Numbered from the stretch's first letter, positions 32,797 through 46,001 are shown. The stretch: DNA of 64,000 bases from Escallonia rubra (GCA_033065855.1 JAVXUO010000523.1:1-64000), one strand, 5' to 3'. Numbers and translations: made by a program. The notes: generated by a model not told the origin, from the letters alone.

Positions 32797-33889
32797 TAGA
32801 CCTAGCAATTTTTTGCCCATACCTACAGACTACCCGATCCATTCCAAAAAACTCGGGTACGTGTACATATATGAGAGACCTGTTGAAATCAGACACGTAC
32901 CCGAATCGTATCGTGATTATCAGGCCGGGTCGGGTAACATGTTACCCGATTTACCCTGATTTCATGTATATATAAAGACACATTTTTGTGCCCTATGGGC
33001 TAACTCCCTAACACTTCATTTTCTTCTAAACATTTCTCTTATCTCTCTACTGCCATCGCTCATTTCTTCTCTGTCGTCGCCGCCCCTTACTCGAGATCAA
33101 TCGCCAACCGTCACACCGTTACACCGTCTTCCCCTCACTCTATCAAGGCCACTAACGATCACCACCTATTGTCAGTCGCTCGGTGCGACCGCCAACCGTC
33201 ACTCTGTCAGCACTCTTTGAAGGCTATCGACCATCGCCATCGCCAACCTCCACTCAGACCCCTCATGCTTCAAGGCCACCACGGATATGCCAAACTATTC
33301 CACAGATCTGCCAAGCTACTTGTCATCTAAACTACTTCAAAATCTGTCGCGAATCTTCCAGTCCATCGTCGATCGACAACATGTGATGTTGTATCTGTGT
33401 GACAATTTAATTGTTGTATTTTGGTTTGTTCGTGGGATTTAATTGTTGTATTTTGGATTGTTGTTGGGGAATGAGATTGTATTTTTGTTAAAATTTAATT
33501 ATCTTATTTTAGATTGTGGGTCGGGAATGGGTTATGGTATTTATTATTTAACATGTTATTTGATATAATTTTTACTTTGTAATATATCATTTTTTTGTGA
33601 AATTAAAAATAAATTCTAACAACTATTGAGAATAAAAAAACATACTACCTGAAAAAAACAAAATAAACAAACTGAAAAAAAATTATGCCTAACTAGAGAT
33701 AATTTTGTTTATTAAAAAAATCAAAAATTTAATCATTTATCCGCGGGTAATACCCAATCCACAAGGCTAGGGTACTCGAATTGAAAAAGACTACCCGAAA
33801 AAAACTAGATAAATTTTACTCGACCTGGTTTATTCGAAGCCGACCGAGTATTACCAGTACCCAGCGGTTTAATCTGTTTGCGAGGTCTA
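32797..33889. mobile_element. Non-autonomous hAT-type element (1.09 kb) with exact 8-bp duplication
   Basis: The ends are TAGACCTAGCAA at the left and TTGCGAGGTCTA at the right, an 11-of-12 inverted match. The 8-base duplication TTAACACC flanks it exactly (32789-32796 and 33890-33897). The subterminal regions are rich in TACCCG and CGGGTA. No transposase frame is present; the interior near 33030-33390 is GC-richer, with an unrecognised frame at 33183-33386 that may be captured sequence. Confidence 0.9.
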
Positions 33890-34137
33890 TTAACACCCCA
33901 AGGATGATCAGATGGAACCCAAGCTCTATCCATATGGTGTAGCAAAGCTCTAACTAGTGAAACAACAAAGCACTTTGTAGGACTTCATCACCCCACCATT
34001 ATTTGGTAATTGAAAATCCTGTCAAGCGAGAATGCAAGACCATTTTACAAGAGCTGATGATAAGAGTTAGGGAAAAACTTAACGCAAGAAACATGTGGAA
34101 AATCTTTAGTTAAAAACCAAACAGTTGCACAAAGAAC

Positions 34138-34433
34138 TTCCTCCAAAAGAAAGGTGTACATACAAATGTAAAACCCCTCTGGGGGCATTAAAATACTTGG
34201 AAAATGATGATGATGGAACTTTAGCTCCTTCAGCTTCCATGTGCTTACGTATAAGGCATCAACCCGAGCAGGACGATGTCCAAGCAAAGTGCCCGAGCAG
34301 ACACTTCGTGGAATTCCATGTCCTAAAGTTCCCAAGAGCTTAAGACTCTGGCACATGTCCGAGCACAACAGACTTGAAAATGTGCCGGCAATCATACATA
34401 TGCATGATTTCTCTCCTTTTACACGAAGACAAC
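34138..34433. repeat. Dispersed repeat with GCCCGAGCA motifs, copy 2 (continues at 38179)
   Basis: Parallel to 32500-32700. The copy is split by the hAT at 34434-38178 and appears to continue at about 38330-38660 with further GTGCCCGAGCA-type motifs. Confidence 0.55.
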
Positions 34434-37400
34434 TAGAGTTGTCAAACGGGCCGAGCGGCCCGCGAGCTGGCCCGACCCGGCCCGGTTCTGGCCCGGGCTG
34501 GCCCGGCCCCGTCTATGAACAGTAGAGGCCCGCATGCATAGGGCCTGGGGCCTGGGCCTGGACCAGGCCTGAAAAATCTGGAAAACGGCCCGGCCCGGCA
34601 CGGCCCGGTTTTGGCCCGGGCTTGGCCCGGTTATTTGGCCCGGTCTGCGGCCTGGGTTTGGCCCGATTTTGGCCCCACCTTTTTTGAATCTTTTGCTTTT
34701 CCCCCCCTTTCTTCCACCCCTTTTCCAAACTTCCACTTTTACCCCCCCAACAGCTATATAACGGCTAGTTTGGGGGGTATTTTAGTCTAACCTATATTTT
34801 TCAACTCCTTTACACTCTTACCCTCCCCAACAACTATAAACAGATAGTTTGTAGGGGTATTTTGGTCTTTTGTGAAGTTTCTAAAATCTATAAATTCACA
34901 CCATTTCTCTCTAATTTTTCACACCAATCTTCTTACTCTCTTCTTACTCTCACAACAAGCTTTGCTACTATTTTCCTCTCCAATTACTACTCTTGCTAAT
35001 TACTACTAGTATTTACTAATTAGTACTCTTGTTTATTAATTACTAGTCTTGCTAAATTCTTTTTAATTACTAACTCTCTAATATTTGTTACTCGTTCATT
35101 CTTTTAATTGTTATTTCTTATTACTACTCTTATACTTGTGTATTTAGTTACTCTTACAAAGTTTAGCGTGAAATATGTCTGGATTATTGAGTAAAATGAA
35201 GCGTGCAACGTCATCACGAAAGAAATCATCATCATCGCAAGCACCACCACCAGCACAAGCGCCAGCGCCACGGCCATCAGAAACACCAATCCAAGCACCA
35301 ACACAACCATTCGTTCGTGGACGAATGAGTACATGCTCTATGATAGATACCCAAGCCAATTGGGAGTTCAATCAAAACATTCCAGATTTTGAATACACGC
35401 CTGATGAAGACCCCCCGCATTATAGTCAAGGACGTAGCTCGGTTGGCGAAGCTACTACTCAGTGGCATAATCTCAACCCTATGCCTGGTCATGATGAAGA
35501 AGGGCCAAGCAATGCCTCCGATAACGTGCCAGAAGTCCAAAGGGGGAAAAAGAAGAAAGCCGAGTGTTGGAATCATTTCGACATAATTACGGTGGACGAC
35601 ATCTGAAAAGCTCAATGTAAGTACTGTCTTAAATTATTTTCGACTGGTAGTGGTAATGGACATCTTAACAGGCATTACCCTCAGTGTGCACCTCGACAAG
35701 GCCACGTCGAACCTACCCAAACGCAATTATCTTTTGACGGTAAGTTATTTGTTTATAATCAGCGAGAGCAAAGAGACGGTCTCGCTGAATTTGTTATTCA
35801 TGATGAACAAGCCTTTTCTTTTGCCGATAATCCTAAGTACTCTAGATATATGAACACATACGTCCAACCTTTGTACAAAAAGGTTACTAGAAACACAACT
35901 AGATCCGATGCACTCCGACAGTACAAGGCTGCTAAAGCACGCCTTATCGATTATTTCGATAAATTTGACGGTAAAGTTAATCTTACTTCTGATATTTGGC
36001 AATCTCCTTATACTTTTGTTAGTTATTCTTGTGTGATCGCTCATTGGATTGATGCAGATTGGGTTATGCACAAGAGAATCATCGCTTTCGAGCACTTCCC
36101 TTATCCGCACGATGGAATGAACATTGCTACTCTTATATTAAAAGCATGCAACACATTTAAAATTAAGGATAAGATTATGAGTGTTAGTTTTGATAATGCT
36201 TCTAATAATAAAGCTGATGTTGCAGCTTTAAAGGAGACGCTTCAACCTGTACTTCATGGTGAGTTATTTCATATTCGTTGGGTTTGTCACATTATTAATT
36301 TAATTGTTCAAGATGGTTTAGCTGCTGCAGGAGATATTCTGCTCAAACTGAGGGGTATGACAGCGTATGTTAATGGCTCGAGTTTGAGAACACAACAATT
36401 TAAAACGTTTTGTGTTCAATATAATATGCCTCGCAGGAGAGCAGTTACAGATGTGGTCCACAGGTGGAACTCTACATACCACATGCTTTTACACATTCTG
36501 GCATACCGAGAAGTCTACACGCATTTTCTACTAACCCAGTTCCCAGCCGGCTTGCCAACTCAAGAGGAATGGCAGATGGCCACATACCTAGCTGAATTTT
36601 TGGAGGTATTCTACACGTCTACCAATTTATTGTCTGGTACGTACTATCCCACCTCTCCTCTCGCTGTAATAGAAATTCTGAAGATGGCTACAATGTTAAC
36701 AAAATGGAGATATATAGGACCCTTTAGGGAAATAGTACAAGTGATGGATCAAAAATTTAATAAATATTGGAGTAAACTGCCTGCTATTTTTACTGTGGCT
36801 ACTTGTTTAGATCCTAGGTTAAAGTTGCATGGCGTGAACGCCTCGATACAAGAGATATCGAAATTAATGCACTACACAGCAGAGGACACAACCTTGCTCA
36901 CAGCAAAAGTGAGCAAGAGGTTTGAGGACTTGTTCAACCTCTATCGTAATTCTGCTGACGTGCGCGGGCGAGCTACATCATCATCCACTACTGAGAGGTA
37001 TTATGCGCCATACCTTCAAGGCTTTGAACATCAAGTAGCAAGACAACTACCAGGTGAAGGTACTTCTAATTCGGGAGGTTCGTATAATTTTTCCTCTTTT
37101 AATGAGATTGGTGTATATGCAAATACTGATCATTATTCTGATTTATCAAGGCAAGAACAGGTTAATTTTAATTTGTTAAATTTTTGGAAACAAAATCAAA
37201 ACATGTATAAAACTTTATCCCAAATTGCACGGGATGTACTGCCAGTGCAAGCCTCCACGGTTGCTTCAGAGTCGGCATTTTCAGCAAGCGGGAGGGTTTT
37301 GGATGACAGGAGGAGTCGTCTTAACCCCGAGTCGCTCGAGCTATGTGTATGTTGGAAGGATTATCTTGATGCGAAATACCGCGAGCAAGATAAACCGATT

Positions 37401-38178
37401 GATGATAGGAAGAGCAGTGACTCGGATATTGAAGTACTTCCGGATGATTAGGTAATTTGTTTTTATTTTCCTCTTTTGATCCTTTTGGTTGACGTTGCAG
37501 ATTTCTTGATCTTTGATTGCTGATATTTTGGATAGACATGCATTATTATTTTGATTGTTAGAGTTTTAAGAATAAATTTTTTCACAAAATATATATTTTT
37601 TCTATATATATAAAATAAATTTTTACAAGCAAGATATATATTTTTTCGTATATATAAAAAAATAGGTAACTTCGCCTGTTTGTTTACAAGCAGCCGGTCC
37701 CAAGCCCGGATAAAAGGAGGAGGGCCTATGAACACATTTATTATTTTTCTATATAAATTGTTATGTGTTAAGATTTTATTAATAAAGCTCACCAAGAAGA
37801 GTATGAAAATGTTTAACATATAATAAAAAATATAATGGCTAACAAATATTATTATTATATACATACATACATATGTATATTACTTATAATGAAATAAAAG
37901 GATAAAGATTAGCTTATTCACAATGTGAATATTGCCTAGAGGCTAGAGATGAAATTTAAAATTGAATAACAAGAAGAAAAAAAAAATTTGGGCCCGGGCC
38001 CGGCCCAAGCCCGGCCCTAGATATTGGGCCTAGGGCCAGGGCCTGGACTGGGCCTAGGTTTCCCTTCGGCAGGCCCGGCCCGGTTGGCAGCCCCACTGGC
38101 CCGGCCCCGGCCCGGCCCCACAGCAGGCCCGATGGGCTTGGGCTGGGCCGGCCCAAGCCCGGCCTTTTGACAACTCTA
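34434..38178 (+). mobile_element. Complete hAT transposon (3.75 kb) with exact 8-bp duplication
   Basis: The inverted ends are TAGAGTTGTCAAACGGGCC and GGCCTTTTGACAACTCTA. The exact duplication AAGACAAC lies at 34426-34433 and 38179-38186. Both subterminal regions (about 34450-34680 and 37985-38165) are dense in GGCCCGG and CCGGGCC, probable transposase-binding repeats. A BED/hAT transposase gene (35175-37451) lies between them, with one internal stop. Good ends plus a single lesion suggest a recently active element. Confidence 0.95.
35175..37451 (+). pseudogene. hAT transposase (zf-BED, hATC) with a single in-frame stop
   Basis: One frame of 759 codons runs from MSGLLSKMKRATSS to a TAG at 37449-37451, broken only by TGA at 35604-35606. 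The stop falls at the start of the BED zinc finger, just before KAQCKYC, with HLNRHYPQC as the second half. The core that follows has LTSDIWQSPYTF (first Asp region), SVSFDNASNNKADV and WVCHIINLIVQDGL. The hAT C-terminal dimerisation region has LPVQASTVASESAFSASGR and VLDDRRSRLNPES. It resembles ZBED/RICESLEEPER-type transposases. The N-terminal 143 residues are Ser, Pro and Ala rich. Because of the stop, this copy should make at most a truncated product or re-initiate downstream. Confidence 0.93.
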
Positions 38179-38700
38179 AAGACAACAGTGATCACTTTTG
38201 TGGCTAACAGTAGTGTCGCTGCCACCATCATGACAAGACACCAGTAATCAACAAATAATACCAACCAAGGGGCTCCCGACATCACGGATAAGGTCTGAGC
38301 CCCTTGTCCACATGTCGGTTTCACTCCGTCCGTTTCACTAGCACATATCTGAGCACGAAGACCGTCCAAGCAAAAAACCCAAGCACAAACCGTTATGGAA
38401 TTCCACGTCTTAGAGCTTCCAAGAGATGAAGTCTCTGGCACTCGTCTGAGCATGATTTCGTCTGAACATAGTGTCCGAGCAATACCTTTTACAAAATTAT
38501 GTATCCTAAAACTCTCGAGAACTTGAGTCTTATGCACATGCCTGAGCATAGTGCCCAAGCACAGCATGCTTGAGCAAAGCCCCCGAGCAGCATGCCCGTG
38601 TAGAGTGCCCGAGTAGAGCTCCAAGACCTTTTTCCGAGCAAAACCCATGGGTAGAACTCTAGGGAGTTTGCCTCTCGTGTGGAGATCCCAGCTGAGTTCT
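38179..38700. repeat. GCCCGAGCA-motif repeat, right part of the interrupted copy
   Basis: After the hAT duplication the DNA carries many GTCCGAGCA, GCCCGAGCA and CCTGAGCA phrases about 20-30 bases apart (38340-38650). Overlapping minus-strand frames here are not supported as genes. Confidence 0.5.
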
Positions 38701-38849
38701 TTTGATGAAAAAAAATAGTTTTTCGATGGACAAAACTCAAAAAAGTACCTAAATCTAAAAAAAAATCACCTCGTACGAACATTCGAGCAAGAAGTTATGG
38801 GTTTTTCAAGTTTTGAAATTCCTTTAAATATTTATGCTCGGGCTTTACC

Positions 38850-38985
38850 CAGATGGCCAAGCAGCCCAAGCATCTTCCTAGATGTTCTACATCTACATGG
38901 TCAGGGGTTCAATTCCCTTCCCAAACATGGGTAGAATTCCTTAACTTTTTAATAGGGAATTCATCAAGACTGTGCTTTCCTAGCC
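38850..38985 (+). mobile_element. Probable tRNA-derived SINE
   Basis: ACCCAGATGGCCAAGCAG resembles an A box and GGTCAGGGGTTCAATTCCC is a good B box, about 60 bases apart. Downstream lies a T-rich segment. No clear target duplication was identified, so the ends are approximate. Confidence 0.5.
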
Positions 38986-41900
38986 ATTAGGCTTAAGTCC
39001 AAAACAAGCATCCACACATCAAGCCAAAGCAGGCTGCTTGCGAAGCAAGCCCGACCAAGATCACACAAATCGAGGCTCGCTGACCGAATAGGAAAAAGCT
39101 ACACCTTCCCAGTCTTCAAGACCAAAAAGGCCTTGATCAAGCAGGCCCTCGTGTGAGCCCGCTTCCGGAACAAACCGTCCAAAGCAGGCTTCCCAAATAG
39201 GATGTCCAAGCCCACTTCCTGAACAACAGGTCCAAGCAGAAAGCCTAAAAATCGCAATTCGTGCTTTTAAGGTCTTAAAAAAATTTAAAATGCTATTACA
39301 CAACAAAAAATAGTTATTTGTGTCCAGAAGCTCTATTTGGTCGGTAAGAAGATCGGGATAAATATAATCTACCCTTGTAAGTGGGTACAATGTCAGTCAA
39401 AAATTCGGTGCATGTTTCAACACACCCAGAATGCACCTTTTCAATCAAACATTTTGGCTAAGAAAATAGGGTGCATTATGATATAACTCAAATCATGCTT
39501 CCAATCATCAGAGGGCACCTGTCATCTATGATAAGTAAATAGTTTAAGACAATAACACGAAATTAGGGTTTTGAAGGAACTCTAACATGATCCTCAAGGA
39601 TCAAGCACAAGGCTCAATCGTCACTCCTAATTCTATTAGGGTTCTAATACACGTGCCTATATAAATGAGACCCCCCCCCCCAGGAATGCAAACAATTATC
39701 CACACACATACACATTGTGTTTTCATGCTTTCTCAGAGTTCTACCCTACAGTTGTACTCTCATTTAAGTATCAGAGAGTTCCTTCGCCAGAACCCCACTC
39801 GGTAGTCACTTTTTTTTGTTTTTGTTTTGCAGGTCATCATTCCAAGTTGTGGTTCCAGATCACAAAAAAACATAGCCTAAAACCTTTATGTGATGCTTAA
39901 GGTTCTCTATGAGATAAGCTTCGATCAAAATGCCAAAGGAAATTAGCATTCTTTCTGGTTACCCTTGCAAACAAATTAACTTTCTACAAGAAATGGATAT
40001 TATTGAACATGAGCAACCTAAAGAAAGCACCAAAAACAAACAAAGAAACTTGTATTGCATACATATGTGATCATCTACTGCTACATTTTTAGAATGACAA
40101 TGGTACCCTTTGCATATTTTCCTTTACGACTCTATGTGCCTTTTGGTGTGGAAATCAAGTACCCAATGTAATTGTGCTATTGGGATCTTAGTATAAAATT
40201 TCTGTTGTTCATATGGCAGAGCACAAGCAAATATATATGTTGTGCTACCAGCTATGATCCCCGGGTCACTTCTAGACGAGAGAAGGTCTCTGAAGGGCAT
40301 CGCACCTAGTTCACATGTCAGGTTCTCTGCGTCTCTCAATGTTCCTGTAAGACTCAGCAAGGGCTTTGACTGGTGGCTTGCCAAGCTTTCTAGACAGATA
40401 GTGTAAAGCTTTGCAGCGGAGGCAGGATGAATATATGATCCGACAGTCCGTGGAGCACTGGCTTTTTGTTGGCCCCCTTAGGTCAGTTGTCGTTTCCAGG
40501 GAGCTACACATGTCTCTTGATGACATTATTATCTTAACCCCCATTTAGAATTCATTTGAAGGATTTTCAAACTCAATTGCAAAACTCACTTTCTCACTTT
40601 AGAATTTCAGATCTAGAGAATTCTAGAGAGAAAAACATATAAGACCGTGACTTCGATCTTAACCGTAGACTTAAGCATTGAGCTGTGACAGTTGCTATGT
40701 ATTTACCCTCGCGCCTTCGCCTTCGTAGCACTACCTCTCTTTCGGTTCTGTCTAAAAAAGCCTAGGTCTCTGCCCTTGTTCCTCCCTTGTTGTGTCCCAC
40801 TACTGAATATTTGACAGTTGATTTGGACTGCATCCTTTATGTCACCTCCATGTAATCTTCAAACCTATTTCATTGGCATCACAGTATAAGAACTATTTTT
40901 ATAAATAAGATGAAAGTAAATTGTCTATCTTCAACATTTTATACACTTGTTTTAATTAGGAGTTGGAGTAGATTGATCTAGGTGCTTAATTAAATTAACA
41001 CCAAAAATCAAAAAAACATTGGGACACAAAAGCTCAGAGGATATTTTCTAAGTCCTCTTAGATCGTTTGAACAAGAAGTCAGAATGCACCATCTCCATTC
41101 ACCACACCATTTGCATTAGAAATTGTGTTTCCACTTGAGATTCAGTTAATAACCTAACACGTCCACACAAAATAACACTATAAAATCATAAGGACACTAG
41201 AAGAGTATTTAAACCCTAAACCATAAAACAAGACCCAAGTAACTAACAAAGACATACATCTCTTAGCAAAGAAGATATCAATGACCCTACCATGCATACT
41301 TATCTAACGCACTACAATATCAAAACTCAATGTCTCTGACAATCACAAGAAGGAAAAGCCCAATATGATCAAATTAAACTCATATGTTTGGAGTCTCTCT
41401 TTATTTATATTAACTTATGCCGATTCTCACCTTCTTGGACCATTGGATATGTTGTTAAATATTCATCTGCTCACCTTTACCTTAGCTTTTGTCACATTAA
41501 CTTGTCGTAATCTGAGGATACTAGATGATTGGGACCACTGGTCGAGACCGTGTGATATTTGCTCCCAATAATGTGAAGTTCATAGACGTGGTACACTCTT
41601 ACCAAGATGCATTTGGCTCTTAAAAAATAAAGTAGGATCACCTTCTTCGGAACTAGATACTGTCAGTTCGATAATTTGCAATTTCACATAGAATGAGGAA
41701 AACCAGTAGTCATTGAAATGTGATAATGATAAAGATAAACACTTTAATAATCTAATAGATGGAAGTCACAACTAATAAATCTGTATGCTAAAAATAGGCC
41801 TCCTTTTTTATTTGGGGTAGGATTGTTTCACTAATGTCTGCTAACAAAATATTCAAAGAGAATTTGTTAAATGAAAATGAGGCAAGATTGCGGGGGAGTT

Positions 41901-42830
41901 TCTCTTGACATGAGCAAGAGTTGAGGAGAATATAAAACAAGGAAAGAAAGAAAAAGGGTTGTAAGCAGACGGTGAAACACTAACTTTAGTCTGTAACCAA
42001 AGTTGCATTCAATCACATTGGAAGATTGGAATACATCACCTTTACTTTATGATATTCCCTGGAATCACTTGTCACCCTCACAGAAAGTCCCATATAGTTC
42101 AACATCTCATCTTTTTAGGTATTCTAAAATTTTGAATTCCTTCGTTCCATTTTTGCTCCTTGTCCCTTTCCTCGTTCAGAAAAAACACTTCGATAATGTT
42201 CTTTATCTAATGGAATGGTACACTAAGGATGCTTGTACAACTGATACCTACTAGTTAAACTGCTAGAAATGTTAGCAATCTCAATTTGACCTAGCCATAA
42301 TTCAAGAAATTCTTGTATGAATCAAATGACCTCACGTGTTGCCTATTAGCTAAGTGACAATGCCAATTGTAATAAGTGTCCTAATTAATATAATTGAATG
42401 AGAGAGGAATTTAAACTAGAGAAAGAGATTGAGATGTGAGAGTGAGAGGAAGAGGAAGAATTACCTGGCAAGAAGACGAGAGTCAGAGGATAATTGGCAA
42501 ATTGAAGACCCAAACGAACAAGAACCCTAATTTAATTATCACGTCAATCAAGGTTTTAAGGCTTCATACAAAAATCAAAGCCATTATTGAAAGAAGATGG
42601 AGCAAGGGGCTTCGCACAAACCCTCTGAGGGTGAACGTTGCCTCCACAATCGCGACGAGGTGGGAGAGATGGTGGCGCAAAGGGTTGTCACAAACTACTA
42701 TGTTCTTTTGGCCGATTGATTTCAGAATTTCTTCCTTTTTGTTTTATGTATATATTCATGCTTTATTATATATATTCTTCCATTTTTCAATAATTAGTAA
42801 AAGTATTTTTTTAATTAAAAATTGGAATAA
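38986..42830. other. Gene-poor intergenic region
   Basis: Short frames occur on both strands but none resembles a known protein or shows exon structure. A C-run of about 11 (near 39669) follows a TATATAAA box (near 39658), with a pyrimidine-rich tract and CAG acceptor near 39810-39833. This could be the leader of a decayed retroelement, but no LTR mate was found. Confidence 0.4.
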
Positions 42831-43062
42831 CACATTTAGCGATGGAAATAACGCCGTCACTAAAATCCGTCACTAAATTTTGTCGCTAAAGCATTTCTGA
42901 CAGAGCATTCCATCGCAAATTTTTAATTTTCGCGCATGTTTTCCCTTAACTATTTTTGGAGTCATAATAGTGACAAAACCTAATTCTGTCTCCCAATTCT
43001 GTCGGATTAGGTGACTTTTAGCGAGGGAATATTCCGTCGCTAATAGGATATTTCTTGTAGTG
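42830..43062 (+). mobile_element. Truncated CACTA element, right terminus
   Basis: The segment ends TTTCTTGTAGTG, the complement of CACTACAAGAAA, the canonical CACTA terminus. The preceding bases carry repeated CCGTCACTAAA, TTAGCGA and GTCGCTAA motifs in both orientations, as in CACTA subterminal repeats. No left terminus was found nearby. Confidence 0.7.
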
Positions 43063-45540
43063 CTTGTCGTCGTTGCCTGCCGCCACTTATGGCTGTCATC
43101 CATCTCATGCAGCCGTCGTCGACTGCCACCATGCAACTCCAGCAACCACCTCTACTCGGCGCCATTGCCAACCAGAATCAAGAAACTAGTATTTTGTTAA
43201 AAATAAGGTGACTAGTTTAAAACGAAGGGGAGATTAGAAACTTAACGAGTTGACCGGTATTGAATCAGGTTAAATGGGGCGGGTTGGATTTTATATGGGT
43301 TGGGTGGGAATGGTTGATTAATAAATAAATATAGGGATTAGACAAATTAAGATTGGGTGACGTAGGTTGGGGTGGGGCGCCTCATACTGCCATCTCGACT
43401 AGGGATGGCAATGGGCCTGATCGGATGCGGGTTTCTTAAGATCTGTACCCGCCCCGCCACCAAAAACCCGTGACTCCGACCCCGACCAGCCCCACTGTTG
43501 GATTAGAAGATGGTTATGCCATCCCTGCTCCGATGGACTATGATACCCAATGCTACCTCGCCCCAATCTGTCCTACCTTGATACTTTCAACATGGCCATG
43601 TAATACAAATTGGTGGTTTGAGGTGATGGATCGCTTCGCCTTGATTCCTTTTTGTCGGGGATGGATTGCGTCACTGCCGATGGATGAAGAAAAGGTGGGT
43701 GTGGCTACTAAATTGAGTATGATAGATTAAGTGGGCTGGTCGGTAAACAGATGAATGGGCGAGACGGTGCCGCCATTTTTCGTGGCATGTCAGTGGCGAT
43801 GGATGACAAGATGGTGGTGAAACAACTTGGTTGAGATTTGGCAAGAATAAGTGAAACCGAAATAAAAGTGCGGCTAAGGTTTTAGCACATATTCATATCT
43901 AATTATATATACATATATGAAAGTCGAAACTGAGAGAAAGTTAGCACATCACCGCTTAGGTGGACGTTCTCTCCTTCTGCGATGTGGATTAATTAAATTT
44001 TTTTATATGATCAACCTTTTTTTTTTTTTTTTTCTTTAATCAATACCTATTTTCTAGGCACCTGATCACTTATGTGAATAAACCAATCAAATTTAGCCAT
44101 TTCAATTTCAAAAGTCTCCCTAAAATATCTCAGTCATCATTTAATGTCCTTTACCATTTAATTTCTCATTTTCTTCTCCACAAATCTCTCTCTTTCTCGG
44201 TTTCACAAAAAGAAATTTCTATTTGTTTTCACTTCCAATTAAACATTTTGTTTACGTTTTACCAATTTTAATTTCAAAATATCACCTCCACTTCATAAAT
44301 TTTAACTTTAAAATCACAAACTATTATCTCTTCATAATATGGTAAGAGTATTGCTCTCCGATGTTATCTCCATATCTGTTTATAATTCAGAATTCTGGAC
44401 AAAGCTTCCAGTGACATTCAAATTCTCACAACTATTAAGAAATGCACCACATCTTTCATACGCACGCGCACATGTTGATATTGTTTATAATTAGAGTTTA
44501 CGTAAAACTATTTTACCACATTGAACGTTAATCCTTATGTACATTGGTTCTTCTAAATTAGCATATCACGTGTAATGATTTCTTTGTTTAATACCTCAGA
44601 GTTTACAAGTTCAATCCATTCCCTTTGTAATTATGCGGACTACGCTATTGAAGTCTAAGAAACTTTTTTGTTTATAATCTTTATAAGATTTGTGAAAATT
44701 ACTTATATTCTAATCTTTTTATCCCTTGTTATTATGATCTTTTTATCTCTCATTATTTTTATTGGTCCCTTTTTCTTCTTTTGGCACTTTAATACTTTAT
44801 ACATTTTTATATGCTTTGATAGGTTACATAATGTTCTAAGAGAACACCCATGTGCTTCAATTGGCTGAAACTTACACCAAAATTTGTTCAAGTGCTTTGT
44901 ATCAATTCAATGAAATGCCAAAATTGGCAAAAAATTTGGATAATGTATCCCTTGTTGAGAAAAGTGCAAACGATAATAATATTTCTTACCATGAAATGGT
45001 CTTTACACCAAAATAAAATGGAAATGGTGTTATTGGGGGGCATATCAATGGCCAAAGCAAGATGATGACATGTCTGATAAATGTTTTGAAAAACCATTTG
45101 TTGTGGAAGATCACTCCAATTTTTATGGATACCAAGATACAAATGGGTTTGAAAAAATCGTGAATTCATTAGATTTAGGTATGCAACACCCATTTTGGAT
45201 TTGCGGTTCCCACCAGTGTTTTATTTTGGTTATATGGCTTATAAATCTGCACGATTTATATGTTGTTTGCAGGAGAAATTTCATTAGATTAATCAATCGA
45301 TTGGCTTATCAGTAGCCATTCTATATATTGATTTGGTTAGTGGCTTGGCCAAAAATAGTTATAGTTTGTTTAGTGGCTTGGCCAAATGTGCTCATTGACA
45401 TAAGAATATGGAGAGCTAAAGCCAATCGATGGCTAATCGATAACACAAGTGCTTGCACTTTGAAGAATGCAAGCCTATCGATGATAATGAATGGTGTATC
45501 GATTGCGAAGGTTGTCTTAATACTGTTGTATGCAAAATAA
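43063..45540. other. Intergenic region, no supported gene
   Basis: Short frames only. At 43395 a TAGGGATGGCAATGGGCC motif resembles an hAT end, with a weak partner ATGCCATCCCT near 43520, but there is no target duplication. AT-rich DNA fills 44000-44840. Confidence 0.4.
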
Positions 45541-45544
45541 AGAT

Positions 45545-45935
45545 GTTGCAGTTTAAGCCAATAGATGGCTTATCGATCGTGAAAGGCTATCGATCGTGAA
45601 ATTCTATCAATAGTAAAAAAATGCTTTCTCTTTGAAAGATATAACTGTTCACAATCGATAGTAAAAAATACAACCCTATCGATCGTGAAAGGCTATCGAT
45701 GGTGAGAAAAATTGACTCTTCACAATCGATAGTGAAAGATACAAGCCTATCGATAGTGAAAGGCTATATATCAATTCTGAAAGTCTATCGATAGTGAAAA
45801 ATATAAGCCTATCGATAGTGAGAGATTATCAATAATGAAAGGCTACCGATTATGAAAGTTTATGGATAATGAAAGGCTATCGATCGTGAGAGGCTATATA
45901 TCGATCGTAAAAGTCTATTGATATAATGAGAAAAT
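45545..45935. repeat. Minisatellite of CTATCGAT(A/C)GTGAAA units
   Basis: About 20 loosely spaced copies of GGCTATCGATAGTGAAAG and variants (CTATCGATCGTGAAA, ATCAATAATGAAAGG, CAATCGATAGTGAAA), with an underlying period of about 18 bases and higher-order units near 36. ATCGAT and TCGATCGA are self-complementary, so the array is dense in short palindromes. Isolated copies occur just upstream (45300-45500) and downstream (46340, 46490). Confidence 0.85.
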
Positions 45936-46001
45936 CCTTTCCCTTCGAAACATGACTATTCGCAATTTACAAGTATTCAATTGCTTGAGCCAGGGGGGCA
46001 A

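Noticed and set aside
38850-38985. tRNA gene
   Set aside because: A and B box-like motifs are present but no cloverleaf with a plausible anticodon arm and acceptor stem could be drawn; a SINE is more likely. The same applies to 30856-30988.
40124-40544. Overlapping minus-strand frames of 86 and 77 codons
   Set aside because: No recognisable domain, no splice structure joining them and no supporting context.
43395-43525. Small hAT element with TAGGGATGGCAAT end
   Set aside because: The opposite end is weak and no 8-base duplication flanks it.
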